Of a stretch of DNA of 64,000 nt, positions 17,798-27,362 are shown in pieces. The stretch's first letter is position 1. Every line of letters starts with the position of its first letter. Location: contig NZ_SWKN01000006.1 of assembly GCF_005871185.1 (NCBI RefSeq), positions 584,014 through 648,013 on the forward strand. Reading direction: 5' to 3'. Below the pieces are notes generated by a model that saw nothing but the letters and a program-made list of their open reading frames with translations, had not been told where the DNA came from and did not search any database. Both the position numbers and the translations under genes were made by a program. The stretch comes from Limnobacter alexandrii. GTDB taxonomy: Bacteria > Pseudomonadota > Gammaproteobacteria > Burkholderiales > Burkholderiaceae_B.

Positions 17798-19084
17798 TCA
17801 TGCAAAACGCGGTTTGGCGTAAGTTTCTTTACTCAACATCAAGCTTAGAATCGATGTGCCCACCCACGCAGCAAGAACCAGCATACACACTGTCATGCCA
17901 GCTTTTGAATAGGCACCGGTGATGTTTTCTGCGGCCGCATAGTGATCAAGAATTGCACCCAGTACCGGTTGCTGCACCAGCGGGCCGACCATCACACCCA
18001 GGTTCACAATACCCACCGCGGTAGCGCCCAAATGATGGGGCACCGATTCTTTCACGTAACCAAAACTAAGCACCATGGAGCCGCCACCAAAGGCTGTAGC
18101 CCACAGCAAAACCGAGACCACTGCAATGGGTAGATCAGGCTTGAATCCCAGAATGATGAAGCCGCTGATTGAGAAAATTGCACCCAGGAAATAGGGTAGT
18201 TTGCGCTGTTTCAGTTTGTCGGACAGTGCCCCAAAAAACAGGCTGCCCGCAGCAAATGCGATCAGCATGCCGGTGACAATTAGCGACGCTTCTTTGACGC
18301 TGAGCCCATGCCAGGTGGTGATGTAAGGAACACCCCACAGGCCCGTGAACGTTAAAATGGCGCCGCACACGCCGCTGGGTATCCAGAAAATCAACCACAC
18401 CGCAGGGAACCGAAGGGTGTGGCCCAATGCAGTGAGCAGGGGCAGCGTCACTTCATTCTCGGGCCGCTTGGCGACATGATTTTTGTAGCCGCGGTACGAA
18501 GGCATGTCGCGCACATAGATCCAGATGAGCAAGCCCAGTATCAACGCGATAATTCCGCTTGCGCCCATCACCATGCGCCATCCGAAAAGGTCGCTTAAAG
18601 CACGCAGCGGCACGCCGGCCAACACTGCACCCATGGTGCCAACAGCCAGGCTGACGCCCGACATGCTGGCGAAACGCGCTGGCGAAAACCACTGGGCCAC
18701 CAGCATCAGCATGGAAACCCAGGCCACTGCAACCGAGCCACCCACAAGGCCACGCCCCACTGCCGCCCAAGCCAGTGTGGGAGCAAAGCCGAACATCAGT
18801 GCGCCAATACCGCCGAGTATGCAGCCAGCGGTCAGAATTTTTCTTGGACCAATTCGATCGACCAACAGGCCCACCGGTATTTGCATGGCGGCATAGAAAT
18901 AGAAGTAAAACGCAGAGAGGTTACCCAGCGCTGCGCGGCTGAGGTCGAACGTGGCGCTGAGTTCTTCGGTGAGCACGCCCGGTGTAACACGTTGGAAAAA
19001 ACCGAACAGGTAAAACGCGGCGGCCAAGCCCCAGATGATGAACGACATCAACAAGGGGGGCGGGGAAAGATGATTGGGTGACAT
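17798..19084 (-). CDS. MFS transporter
   Basis: 428 residues with twelve predicted membrane helices. The loop between helices 2 and 3 carries the major-facilitator signature LLVDRIGPRK, and a second such loop ALSDKLKQRK lies between helices 8 and 9. The central loop (about residues 190-215) is short and charged. Resembles D-galactonate/anion:cation symporter-like members but the substrate cannot be read from the sequence. The gene is monocistronic, convergent with DUF3567 and preceded by a 0.7 kb gene-free tract. Confidence 0.85.
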   Translation of the reverse strand: MSPNHLSPPPLLMSFIIWGLAAAFYLFGFFQRVTPGVLTEELSATFDLSRAALGNLSAFYFYFYAAMQIPVGLLVDRIGPRKILTAGCILGGIGALMFGFAPTLAWAAVGRGLVGGSVAVAWVSMLMLVAQWFSPARFASMSGVSLAVGTMGAVLAGVPLRALSDLFGWRMVMGASGIIALILGLLIWIYVRDMPSYRGYKNHVAKRPENEVTLPLLTALGHTLRFPAVWLIFWIPSGVCGAILTFTGLWGVPYITTWHGLSVKEASLIVTGMLIAFAAGSLFFGALSDKLKQRKLPYFLGAIFSISGFIILGFKPDLPIAVVSVLLWATAFGGGSMVLSFGYVKESVPHHLGATAVGIVNLGVMVGPLVQQPVLGAILDHYAAAENITGAYSKAGMTVCMLVLAAWVGTSILSLMLSKETYAKPRFA

Positions 19085-19769
19085 GGTGTTGTTCTTGTGA
19101 ATACTGCGGGCAGTGTCGCATGGGGGTGAGTTTGTGCCACTTGGGTGTAACCCGAGGGGGCTGAAGCTGAACTTGAAGGGGCGCCTCGGTGGTTTCTTGT
19201 CAACTCAGCGTGTGTTACTTGTGCCGCATGTCACTGGTGACTTTGGATCTGAACTTGAAGGGTCGCCGCTGCCCGAAAACTTGGCATATCGTCTTGTCAG
19301 CTTGAGTCTGCACTAAGCCAAGCCCTCCAAAAGTAACGGTCGGGTCTTGGCTTTCGCGCCAGGGCGCGATCGTTAGTCTCGGCGCGCCAAGCCGGCAAGT
19401 TTTCTGACTGGTCATCGTGCGACCCATTGCAAGTTCAGCTCCGCGTCACCGTCGGCTGGGTCTGTAGCCCAATCGGCGGCGGTGTTTCGATCGCCTCGCC
19501 TTCAAGAAAACCTGCCCTTGCGTGCCGAGCAGGGCCGGTGTTGCCCAGTATGGGCGACAGAGAACGGACCCGACCCGCTGTTTAGGAGGGTCGTTCTCAG
19601 GCATCGTGAGGCTCAGCAAGGGGAGTACAGGTTTTCAGGCGAGAGATTGAAATTCGCGCCGAGTGGGCTATTAACGAGCGGTCGATAAGCGGAATCCAAG
19701 CCGATCGGGCAGTTAACCGGCAGGCGAGAGATCGGAACACAAGCCGATCGGGCCAAAAAGTTGGGCGAT
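19085..19769. repeat. Gene-free tract with short direct repeats
   Basis: About 0.7 kb with no convincing gene. It contains a 14-bp direct repeat CTGAACTTGAAGGG at 19167-19180 and 19249-19262. A second block has CAGGCGAGAGAT at 19636-19647 and 19721-19732, interleaved with CAAGCCGATCGGGC at 19697-19710 and 19740-19753. There is also a perfect 6-bp hairpin (CGCGCC, 2-base loop, GGCGCG) in the 19350s. No transposase fragment or tRNA was recognised. It may be a decayed insertion, a repeat family of this genome, or an untranslated RNA. Confidence 0.4.
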
Positions 19770-20429
19770 TTAAACCAGCACGGTGTTGTTCCACGCCGCC
19801 ATTGCCAGCGCTGCACGCTGCTCAACCACCTTGGCCACATTGCCAACACCATCAAGCCCTGCTGTCAGCCAGGTGCCGCCCACGGCTTGCACTGCCTTGA
19901 TTTCGCGCCACTGTGGCATGTTCTCCAGCGTCACACCGCCTGTGGGCACAATGCGTGCTGCGGCCAGTGGGGCAGTAATGCCTGCCAGTGCCTTGGGTCC
20001 GCCTGCTGCCATGGCGGGGAAAAACTTGAGTAATTCAAACCCCAACTCCAGCCCTCGCATTATTTCAGAAGCGGTGGCCGCACCGGGCACCCAGGCGTAG
20101 CCCTTCTTCAGTGCATGGTCAGCCAGCGTCTCGGTCAGGCCCGGTGAAATGAAGAGCGTTGCGCCCAGGTCGGCGCTTTGGTCAAATTGCGCAGGCGTTA
20201 ATACCGTGCCCGCAGACAGGTTCATTTCCGGAAAGCGCTTGGCAATTTCGCCCAAGGCTTGCAGTGCCACCGGGGTGCGCAGTGTAATTTCAATCTGCGT
20301 AATACCGCCCGCACACAGGCCTTCGGCTATTTCAAGGCCCTGCTTTAAATCATCTATAACCACAACAGGCAACACGCCTTGGCGCAGCCAGTTTTTTGTT
20401 CGTTCCAAGCGAGTGTCCGGGGTGTTCAT
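19770..20429 (-). CDS. eda: KDPG aldolase (2-dehydro-3-deoxy-6-phosphogluconate aldolase)
   Basis: 219 residues. Splits KDPG into pyruvate and glyceraldehyde-3-phosphate, the last step of the Entner-Doudoroff pathway. The class I aldolase TIM barrel shows VLPVVVIDD, GGITQIEITLRTP (catalytic Glu), the Schiff-base Lys in LGFELLKFFPAMAAGG, and PTGGVTLEN. The ATG at 20429 is preferred because AAGGAA lies 6 bases ahead; an ATG at 20447 overlaps the edd stop as ATGA and would add six residues. It is co-transcribed with edd. Confidence 0.95.
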   Translation of the reverse strand: MNTPDTRLERTKNWLRQGVLPVVVIDDLKQGLEIAEGLCAGGITQIEITLRTPVALQALGEIAKRFPEMNLSAGTVLTPAQFDQSADLGATLFISPGLTETLADHALKKGYAWVPGAATASEIMRGLELGFELLKFFPAMAAGGPKALAGITAPLAAARIVPTGGVTLENMPQWREIKAVQAVGGTWLTAGLDGVGNVAKVVEQRAALAMAAWNNTVLV

Positions 20430-20443
20430 GGGTGTTCCTTGAT

Positions 20444-22237
20444 TCATTGGGGAAACAGGTTGCTTGCGCCTTCTTCGGCGCTGCTCACGGTGTTGCGCCA
20501 CACCTGAAAATATCCTCGGCCGTGGCTGACAGCCTGTGCGGGTTCGGCCATGGGTTCACGGCTGCTGAGGTCGGCTGTGGTGTTCAACACGCCTTCATTA
20601 GCATCCACCCGCACCACATCGCCATCGCGAAGCCGCGCAATGGGCCCATCGGCTTTGGCTTCGGGGCACACATGAATGGCGGACAGTACTTTGCCCGATG
20701 CACCACTCATGCGGCCATCGGTGACCAGCGCCACTGGCAAGCCTTGATCTTGCAGAATGCCAAGAATGGGTGTGAGTTTGTGCAGTTCAGGCATGCCATT
20801 GGCACGCGGGCCTTGGTGGGCCAGCACCACCACAACGGGTTCGGTAAACTCACCCTTGTTGAAAGCGTCAATCACTTGATGTTGGTCAGTGAATACACGG
20901 CAGGGCGCTTCTACAAATCGATGTTCTTTTTTGACGGCCGATACTTTGCAAACTCCGCGGCCCAGGTTGCCTTTCATCAGGCGAATGCCGCCATCGGGCT
21001 GAAAGGGGTTGCTGTGGGGGCGCAGCACTTCGGTATTGCGCGATGCACCCGGTTTGCGCGTTGAAAATACTTCCGTGGTAGGTAACACTTCGGCCACGGT
21101 GTCGGCCATGGGGGTGCCCCACACAGTGGGCGCTTCACCGTCGACATAGTCGCCGTCAATCAGCGTAGCCAGCAAACCTGCGGTACCGCCTGCGGCCTGA
21201 AATGCGTTTACATCTTCAGTGCCGTTGGGGTACACGCGGGTTAACAGCGGCGTGACGCTGGAAATGGTTTCCAGGTCGGTCCAGTCAATCAAATAGCCAG
21301 CCGCACGGGCCACGCTAATCCAGTGAATGGTGTGATTGGTGGAACCTCCCGAGGCCATCAGGCCCACCAGTGCGTTCATCAGGCAGCGGGAATCTACCAG
21401 TGTGCCCAGTTTCAATGCCGGGTTGCGTGTGGCGCTTTCAATGGCGCGTACGCTTTCACCGATCAGTGCCTGGCGCTGTGGGCTGCTGGGCGGCTCGAAC
21501 GCACCACCGGGAAACTGCAAACCCATGAAATCCAGCATCAGCTGATTGGAATTGGCCGTGCCATAAAAGGTGCAGGTGCCAGGGCTGTGATAAGCCTTTT
21601 CTTCAGACTGCAACAGGGTTTCGCGCGAGGCTTTGCCTTGTGCGGCCAGTTGGCGGGTTTTGGCTTTTTCTGAATTGGACAAGCCTGTTTCCATGGGGCC
21701 TGCCGGGATAAATACAAACGGCAGGTGGCCAAAGCCAAGCGCACCGATGAGCAAACCCGGTGCAATTTTGTCGCACACGCCCAGCAAAATGGCGCCGTCA
21801 AATACATCGTGTGACAAGCCCACACAGGCAGACAGTGCGATTACATCGCGTGAAAAAAGCGACAGTTCCATGCCCTCGCGGCCTTGGGTGACACCGTCGC
21901 ACATGGCCGGTGTGCCGCCCGCCACTTGAGTGGTTGCGCCCATTGCGCGTGCGTGTTGGGCAATCACTTCAGGGTAAACCGCAAATGGCTGATGGGCCGA
22001 CAACATGTCATTGTATGCAGTCACAATGCCCAGGTGCGGTGACTTGTGTAAGGAAATAACTCGCTTGGTGCTGCTGGGGAAAATTGCTGTGGTGTGGGCC
22101 AGGTTGGCACAGCCAACAGCAGTGCGGTTTTGTGGGCCTTGTGGCAGGTTGTTCAAATAGGCTGTGCGCGTGGCTTTGGAACGTTGTTCAATGCGTTCGC
22201 GAAGCGCAAGCAGTGTGGGATGTAGTGTGGTTGCCAT
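20444..22237 (-). CDS. edd: Phosphogluconate dehydratase
   Basis: 597 residues, normal for Edd of the IlvD/Edd family. Converts 6-phosphogluconate to KDPG. Cysteine ligands for the iron-sulfur cluster are seen in MCDGVTQG and ILLGVCDKI; further family motifs include [12 protein letters not shown] and [13 protein letters not shown]. With eda downstream and zwf divergent, it forms a complete oxidative Entner-Doudoroff route from glucose-6-phosphate apart from 6-phosphogluconolactonase, which is not in view. Confidence 0.96.
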   Translation of the reverse strand: MATTLHPTLLALRERIEQRSKATRTAYLNNLPQGPQNRTAVGCANLAHTTAIFPSSTKRVISLHKSPHLGIVTAYNDMLSAHQPFAVYPEVIAQHARAMGATTQVAGGTPAMCDGVTQGREGMELSLFSRDVIALSACVGLSHDVFDGAILLGVCDKIAPGLLIGALGFGHLPFVFIPAGPMETGLSNSEKAKTRQLAAQGKASRETLLQSEEKAYHSPGTCTFYGTANSNQLMLDFMGLQFPGGAFEPPSSPQRQALIGESVRAIESATRNPALKLGTLVDSRCLMNALVGLMASGGSTNHTIHWISVARAAGYLIDWTDLETISSVTPLLTRVYPNGTEDVNAFQAAGGTAGLLATLIDGDYVDGEAPTVWGTPMADTVAEVLPTTEVFSTRKPGASRNTEVLRPHSNPFQPDGGIRLMKGNLGRGVCKVSAVKKEHRFVEAPCRVFTDQHQVIDAFNKGEFTEPVVVVLAHQGPRANGMPELHKLTPILGILQDQGLPVALVTDGRMSGASGKVLSAIHVCPEAKADGPIARLRDGDVVRVDANEGVLNTTADLSSREPMAEPAQAVSHGRGYFQVWRNTVSSAEEGASNLFPQ

Positions 22238-22276
22238 TGCACAGACCTTGATGAGATTGCTTGTAGACTCCAGGCG

Positions 22277-22295
22277 TTTGTAACATAATTACAAA
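22277..22295. promoter_or_regulatory. HexR-like palindrome between edd and zwf
   Basis: TTTGTAA, 5 bases, TTACAAA: a perfect 7-bp inverted repeat containing TGTAA-N5-TTACA, which fits the HexR consensus TGTAAT-N3-ATTACA closely. HexR is an RpiR-family repressor of zwf, edd and eda that is released by KDPG. The site lies 40 bp upstream of edd and 50 bp upstream of zwf and could control both. No hexR gene is in the window. Confidence 0.65.
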
Positions 22296-22344
22296 AAATT
22301 ATCAATTAATGTAATCGACTTGATCGAGATGAACGGATCCAAAA

Positions 22345-23811
22345 ATGACTGACAATTCTCCCTTGCCCGTTGGCGCTTTCACCTTTGTGCTGCATGGTGC
22401 AGGCGGCGATCTGGCCAAGCGCAAAATTATTCCGGCACTGGCGCATTTGGCCAAGTCGGGTTATTTCTCTGCCGAGTCCAGAATCATCTTCGCACAACGC
22501 GAGGTATTAACGCCAAACGAGGCTTTGGCGCAGGTGGATACTTTTCTGAAAGCGGCAGGCGACGAGGCGGCCCGCGAATCTATTCCTGCCTTGCTGCCTT
22601 ACTTGCACACCTTGCAGGTGGTGTTGGGCACGCCTGAATCGTGCCGCGCCATGGCCAATGCCGTGGCGGGCAGCCCGGAACCTGTGGTGCACTATGCCGC
22701 CCTGCCTTCTTCCCGTTTTATTGATTTGATCAATTGCATTCCAACGGTGCGTGATCCTGAAAAGCTTCGCCTGGTGCTTGAAAAGCCTTTGGGTTTTAAC
22801 GCGAAAGAATCTGCCTTGATTGAAGAAGCGGTGGCCGCCAAGCTGGATGAATCGCAGGTGTACCGCATCGACCATTACCTGGGCAAACAGGCAGTGCAAA
22901 ACATGTTGGCCTTGCGATTGGGCAACCGTATTTTTGAGCCACTGTTAACCCGCGAACATGTGGCCTATGTACAAATTACAGTGGCTGAAGATTTGGGCGT
23001 TGAAGACCGTGCCGGTTTTTATGAACATGCTGGTGCGCTGCGCGACATGGTTCAAAGCCATATTTTGCAGTTGCTGGCCATTGTGGCCATGGAGCCCCCG
23101 GTTAGCCTGGAGGCCAATTCCCTGCGCGATGAAAAACTGAAGGTGCTGCGTTCATTGAAAGTGCCCCAAATTACGGGCATTCCGGAGATTGTGGTGGGTC
23201 AGTATGGCGAAGGTTATGTGAAGGGGCATCCCGTACCCAAGTACCGCAATGAGAAGGGCGTGGCAGCCAATTCCACCACAGAAACCTATGTGTCGTTTCG
23301 CACCGAAGTGCAAACCTGGCGCTGGGCGGGTGTGCCTTTTTTGGTGCGCACGGGCAAACGCATGCCGCGCCGTTTTGCAGAAATCGTGATTCAGTTTCGC
23401 GATGTGCCCAAACCTTTGTTTGAACCGGTCGGTGGGCAGTGGGTGGGCAACCAGTTGGTGATTCACTTGCAGCCCGAAGACAAACTTGAATTGAAGTTGC
23501 TTGCAAAAACACCGGGCGAGCGGGAACGTTTAAAACCTGTCTCGCTGGATCTGGACTTTTTCAATACCTGGCGCATTCCCGTGCGTGATGCTTACGAGCG
23601 TTTGATCACTGACATTCTTCGTGGTCGCCTGGGCCTGTTTTTACGACGGGATGAGGTGCAAACCCAGTGGCAATTCGTGGACCGTATTTTGAATGATTTG
23701 AAAAGCCACGGCATGGAACCTGTGCCTTACACCAGCGGCACGTACGGGCCTTCATCGGCCACCGCCATGGCTTTGCGGGCTGGCGCGTTGTGGTCGGAGG
23801 ACGGCTTGTGA
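22345..23811 (+). CDS. zwf: Glucose-6-phosphate 1-dehydrogenase
   Basis: 488 residues. Oxidises glucose-6-phosphate to 6-phosphogluconolactone with NADP or NAD. The N-terminal Rossmann motif reads LHGAGGDLAKRKIIPAL, and the substrate and catalytic signature YRIDHYLGKQ begins at residue 173. The coding region is divergent from edd across a 107-bp gap with the HexR-like palindrome, and its stop overlaps the start of ppc. Confidence 0.96.
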   Translation: MTDNSPLPVGAFTFVLHGAGGDLAKRKIIPALAHLAKSGYFSAESRIIFAQREVLTPNEALAQVDTFLKAAGDEAARESIPALLPYLHTLQVVLGTPESCRAMANAVAGSPEPVVHYAALPSSRFIDLINCIPTVRDPEKLRLVLEKPLGFNAKESALIEEAVAAKLDESQVYRIDHYLGKQAVQNMLALRLGNRIFEPLLTREHVAYVQITVAEDLGVEDRAGFYEHAGALRDMVQSHILQLLAIVAMEPPVSLEANSLRDEKLKVLRSLKVPQITGIPEIVVGQYGEGYVKGHPVPKYRNEKGVAANSTTETYVSFRTEVQTWRWAGVPFLVRTGKRMPRRFAEIVIQFRDVPKPLFEPVGGQWVGNQLVIHLQPEDKLELKLLAKTPGERERLKPVSLDLDFFNTWRIPVRDAYERLITDILRGRLGLFLRRDEVQTQWQFVDRILNDLKSHGMEPVPYTSGTYGPSSATAMALRAGALWSEDGL

Positions 23812-26552
23812 TCGAGGACAAAGATTCCCCGTTGCGGGAGGACATTCGCCTGCTGGGCGCGCTGCTGGGTGAAATTATTGCTGAGCAACAAGGTTTGACC
23901 GTGTTTGCAGCCATTGAAGAAGTGCGGCAACTGTCGGTGCAGTACCGTCGGTTTGACGACAATGCGGCACGTGCCAAGCTCGAGGCACGGCTTGAGGCCT
24001 TGTCGCAAGACGAAACCATTTCTTTGATACGCTCGTTTTCGATTTTTTCAATGTTGAGCAACATTGCCGAAGACTGCCACTTGATTCGCCGCAACCGCGA
24101 GCATGAACTTGCAGGCATGCCAGCACGCGAGGCCAGCCTGGATTACACCATTCCCGAGCTGGACCGGGTTGGTGTCAACCGCGATGCGGTGCTTGCTCGT
24201 TTGAAGCAAACCGAATCGGTGCCTGTGTTGACTGCACACCCCACCGAAGTGCAGCGCAAAAGTGTGCTGGATGCGCAGCAAAGCATTATTGCGTTGATTC
24301 GCCACCGCGATGAAATTCGTTTAACGCTGGAGGAAAGCAAGGCCTGGCGGGATGAACTGAAAGCCGCAGTGCAGCGCCTGTTTCAAACACGCCTGCTTCG
24401 CCGGAACAAGCTTAGCGTAATCGATGAAGTGAACAACGCGCTGGCTTACTTTGATTCCACCTTTTTTGCGCAGGTGCCGCAAGTGTACAGGCGCTTGCAA
24501 AGCCTGTTGAATTTGCCAAGCACCGACAATTTTTTACCGGTGAATGAAGACCCCTTGGGCAAGGTGCTCACCGTGGGTTCATGGATTGGCGGGGATCGCG
24601 ATGGCAACCCATTTGTAACCGCGCAGGTGCTAGACACCACCTTGAAAATTCAAAGCCGCAAAGTGCTTGAGCATTATTTGGCCGAGGTGAATTGCCTGAT
24701 CCGCGAATTCAGTGTGACCGATTACTTCTTGAAACCCAATCCGCCACTGACCGCTTTGGCGAACACCTCAGGCGAAGACTCTGCACACCGCCAGGATGAA
24801 ACCTTGCGCCGCGCTTGTGTGGCAATTCGAAACCGCGTTCAGGCCACGCTGGTTCAGTCGCAACAAGGCGAAAGCGTGGCGCTGGCCTACCTGAATGCAG
24901 CGGATTTGCTTGCAGACTTGAATGTGATGTACCAGGCCTTGAGTGACAACGGCATGCAACGTATTGCCGAGGGGCGTTTGGCCTTGTTGGCGCGCAAAGT
25001 GAAAGTATTTGGCTTCTCGCTGATGGCACTTGACCTTCGCCAAAACAGCGATGTGTTTGAAGAAGTGGTGGACGATTTGTTCAGGCAATCAAGCTTGGGG
25101 CAAATTAATTACCTCGCCTGCAGCGAAGACAAACGAATTGATTTGCTGTGCGCCGAACTGCGCACGCCGCGTTTGCTGTTCAGCAATTCTTTGCAGTACA
25201 GCGAACGCACCCATTCGGAAATGGCAATTTTTAGAAAAGCCAAATTGGCGCATCAAATACTCGGTGCTTCGGCCATTCAGAATTGCATTATTTCCAAAAC
25301 CGCGTCGGTTAGCGACCTGCTGGAGTTGGCGGTGCTTCTGAAAGAGGCGCATTTGCTGAATGTGGCCCAAGGTGAATTGGCGGTCAACATAGTGCCGCTG
25401 TTTGAAACCATTGGCGATTTGCAAGCGGCCCCTGCAATTATGGCGCAGCTGTTTGATATTGCAGAGTACCGCGCCTTGGTGGCTTCACGCGGGCATGTGC
25501 AGGAAGTGATGCTGGGTTACTCTGACAGCAACAAGGACGGTGGTTTTGTGACATCGGGCTGGAGCCTGTACCAAGCCGAAATTGGTTTGGTGGATGTGTT
25601 TGCAAAACACGGCATTAAAATTCGCCTGTTCCATGGCCGTGGGGGTTCGGTGGGCCGTGGCGGTGGTTCCAGTTACCATGCCATTCTGGGTCAACCGCCG
25701 GGTGCGGTGGATGGGCGAATTCGCCTGACTGAACAGGGCGAAGTGATTGCTGCCAAATACGGCATTGAATCGCTGGGCAGGCGAAACCTTGAGGTACTTG
25801 TTTCTGCAAACCTGATGGTGTCTGAGCACACTGAACTGACGCGCGAAGTGCCTGCCAAGTACCTGGAATTGATGGCGCAGTTGTCGGAACACGCATTCAA
25901 TGCCTATCGTGATTTGGTCTACAACACCGAAGGATTTTTGGCGTACTTCAAACAGTCCACAGTCATTTCTGAAATTGCCAGTTTGAACATTGGCAGCCGC
26001 CCTGCTTCACGCAAGGCCGATTGGACCATCGAAGACTTGCGCGCTATTCCGTGGGTGTTCAGTTGGGCGCAAAGCCGCGTGATGTTGCCAGGCTGGTATG
26101 GTTTTGGTACGGCTGTGGCTGCCTTGCGCAACAGCTTGGGCGATGCCGACTTGCAACAACTTCAAGCCATGGCCAAACAATGGCCTTTCTTTAACACGAT
26201 GCTGTCAACCTTGAACATGGTGTTGGCCAAAGCCGACATGGCGATTGCATCGCGCTACGCAGCCATGGTGGAAGACCCGGCGCTGCGAGAAAAAATATTC
26301 GGCAGCATTGCTGCCGAGCATGCGCGCGCTGTGGAAGGGCTGTTGTGGTTGACTGGACAAGATGAATTACTGGCCGACAACCCATTGCTTAAACGCTCCA
26401 TCGAGGCACGTTTTCCTTATGTGGATCCATTGAACCATGTGCAGGTGGAGTTGCTGCGCAGGCACCGGCAAGGCGAGGCCGACGAACGGGTGGCGCGGGG
26501 TGTACATTTGTCAATCAACGGCATTGCCACTGGTTTGAGGAACAGTGGTTAG
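23808..26552 (+). CDS. ppc: Phosphoenolpyruvate carboxylase
   Basis: 914 residues from the GTG at 23808, which overlaps the zwf stop (GTGA) and has CGGAGGA just upstream; an upstream GTG at 23790 is less likely. It carboxylates phosphoenolpyruvate to oxaloacetate. The catalytic His sits in VLTAHPTEVQRKS (about residue 143), and LFHGRGGSVGRGGG (about residue 606) holds the essential arginines; YSDSNKDGG is also intact. Placing anaplerotic ppc directly behind zwf links its expression to sugar oxidation by the Entner-Doudoroff route. Confidence 0.96.
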   Translation: MIEDKDSPLREDIRLLGALLGEIIAEQQGLTVFAAIEEVRQLSVQYRRFDDNAARAKLEARLEALSQDETISLIRSFSIFSMLSNIAEDCHLIRRNREHELAGMPAREASLDYTIPELDRVGVNRDAVLARLKQTESVPVLTAHPTEVQRKSVLDAQQSIIALIRHRDEIRLTLEESKAWRDELKAAVQRLFQTRLLRRNKLSVIDEVNNALAYFDSTFFAQVPQVYRRLQSLLNLPSTDNFLPVNEDPLGKVLTVGSWIGGDRDGNPFVTAQVLDTTLKIQSRKVLEHYLAEVNCLIREFSVTDYFLKPNPPLTALANTSGEDSAHRQDETLRRACVAIRNRVQATLVQSQQGESVALAYLNAADLLADLNVMYQALSDNGMQRIAEGRLALLARKVKVFGFSLMALDLRQNSDVFEEVVDDLFRQSSLGQINYLACSEDKRIDLLCAELRTPRLLFSNSLQYSERTHSEMAIFRKAKLAHQILGASAIQNCIISKTASVSDLLELAVLLKEAHLLNVAQGELAVNIVPLFETIGDLQAAPAIMAQLFDIAEYRALVASRGHVQEVMLGYSDSNKDGGFVTSGWSLYQAEIGLVDVFAKHGIKIRLFHGRGGSVGRGGGSSYHAILGQPPGAVDGRIRLTEQGEVIAAKYGIESLGRRNLEVLVSANLMVSEHTELTREVPAKYLELMAQLSEHAFNAYRDLVYNTEGFLAYFKQSTVISEIASLNIGSRPASRKADWTIEDLRAIPWVFSWAQSRVMLPGWYGFGTAVAALRNSLGDADLQQLQAMAKQWPFFNTMLSTLNMVLAKADMAIASRYAAMVEDPALREKIFGSIAAEHARAVEGLLWLTGQDELLADNPLLKRSIEARFPYVDPLNHVQVELLRRHRQGEADERVARGVHLSINGIATGLRNSG

Positions 26553-26565
26553 CAGGGAGTGAATT

Positions 26566-27360
26566 GTGGAAACCATACACATTGCCGACTGGAACGAGTT
26601 TGTTGCCTTGACTTCAGAATGCGATGGCTGGGCATTTCGGGGTTTGCAAGACGCGGACTGGCCCCTGCTCAGTTCCTTGTCGCGATACCTTCAGAATTAT
26701 GTGCCCGACAAAGCATCCTGGCGGTCGCGTGAAGAACGCGCCTTTCGAATTTTCCGCCGCAAAGCACACAACTATTTACCCGATGCCAGTGTGCTCGACG
26801 ACGACATTCGCTGTCTTGCATTGATGCAGCACCACGGCGCACCCACGCGCATGCTCGACTTCACCAAGTCGCCTTTTGTGGCCGCATTTTTTGCATTGGA
26901 ACGAGCAGTAAAAAATTCGGCGGTGTTTGCGCTGGACACACCACGCCTTTGGATGGCCACGCCCATCAACAATGCCACCCTGCACCGCGACATGATCGAC
27001 CCGCGTATTCCCGGTAACTTTGATCGTTATTTTGCGACGAACGCCAACGACATCATGTGGGTGGGCGAGCCCGACCAAATGGACAGGCGGCTGGTGGCGC
27101 AATCGGGTACTTTTGTGGTGCCGGGTGTGCTGGACAAACCGATTGATGAAATTATCCAGCAGTACGAAACCGGCCCGGCGATGTTGCGCAAATTTATTTT
27201 GCCAGCCGGCATTCGCAAAGAGGCCATGCTGGCCCTGTACCGAATGAACATTACCCACGCCACCTTGTTTCCAGACCTGGATGGTTTGTCGCGCTCAATT
27301 TCCTATGAGCTTGAAATTACCTGGCCGGGGCATGTGATGGCCGCAAAAAACAACGGCTAA
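26566..27360 (+). CDS. FRG-domain protein
   Basis: 264 residues, starting at GTG 26566 behind AGGGAG. The N-terminal FRG motif (FRGLQDADWPL, Phe24-Arg25-Gly26) and the block LMQHHGAPTRMLDFTKSP with AAFFALERA define an FRG domain, a fold of unknown biochemical activity found alone or in larger proteins, some of them in defence islands. No membrane segment or second domain is recognised. It follows ppc by 13 bp and is likely transcribed with zwf and ppc. Function not known. Confidence 0.75.
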   Translation: METIHIADWNEFVALTSECDGWAFRGLQDADWPLLSSLSRYLQNYVPDKASWRSREERAFRIFRRKAHNYLPDASVLDDDIRCLALMQHHGAPTRMLDFTKSPFVAAFFALERAVKNSAVFALDTPRLWMATPINNATLHRDMIDPRIPGNFDRYFATNANDIMWVGEPDQMDRRLVAQSGTFVVPGVLDKPIDEIIQQYETGPAMLRKFILPAGIRKEAMLALYRMNITHATLFPDLDGLSRSISYELEITWPGHVMAAKNNG

Positions 27361-27362
27361 TT

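Noticed and set aside
19215-19688. Short frames on both strands in the repeat tract
   Set aside because: None has a ribosome site with a recognisable protein, and the frames cross the repeats.
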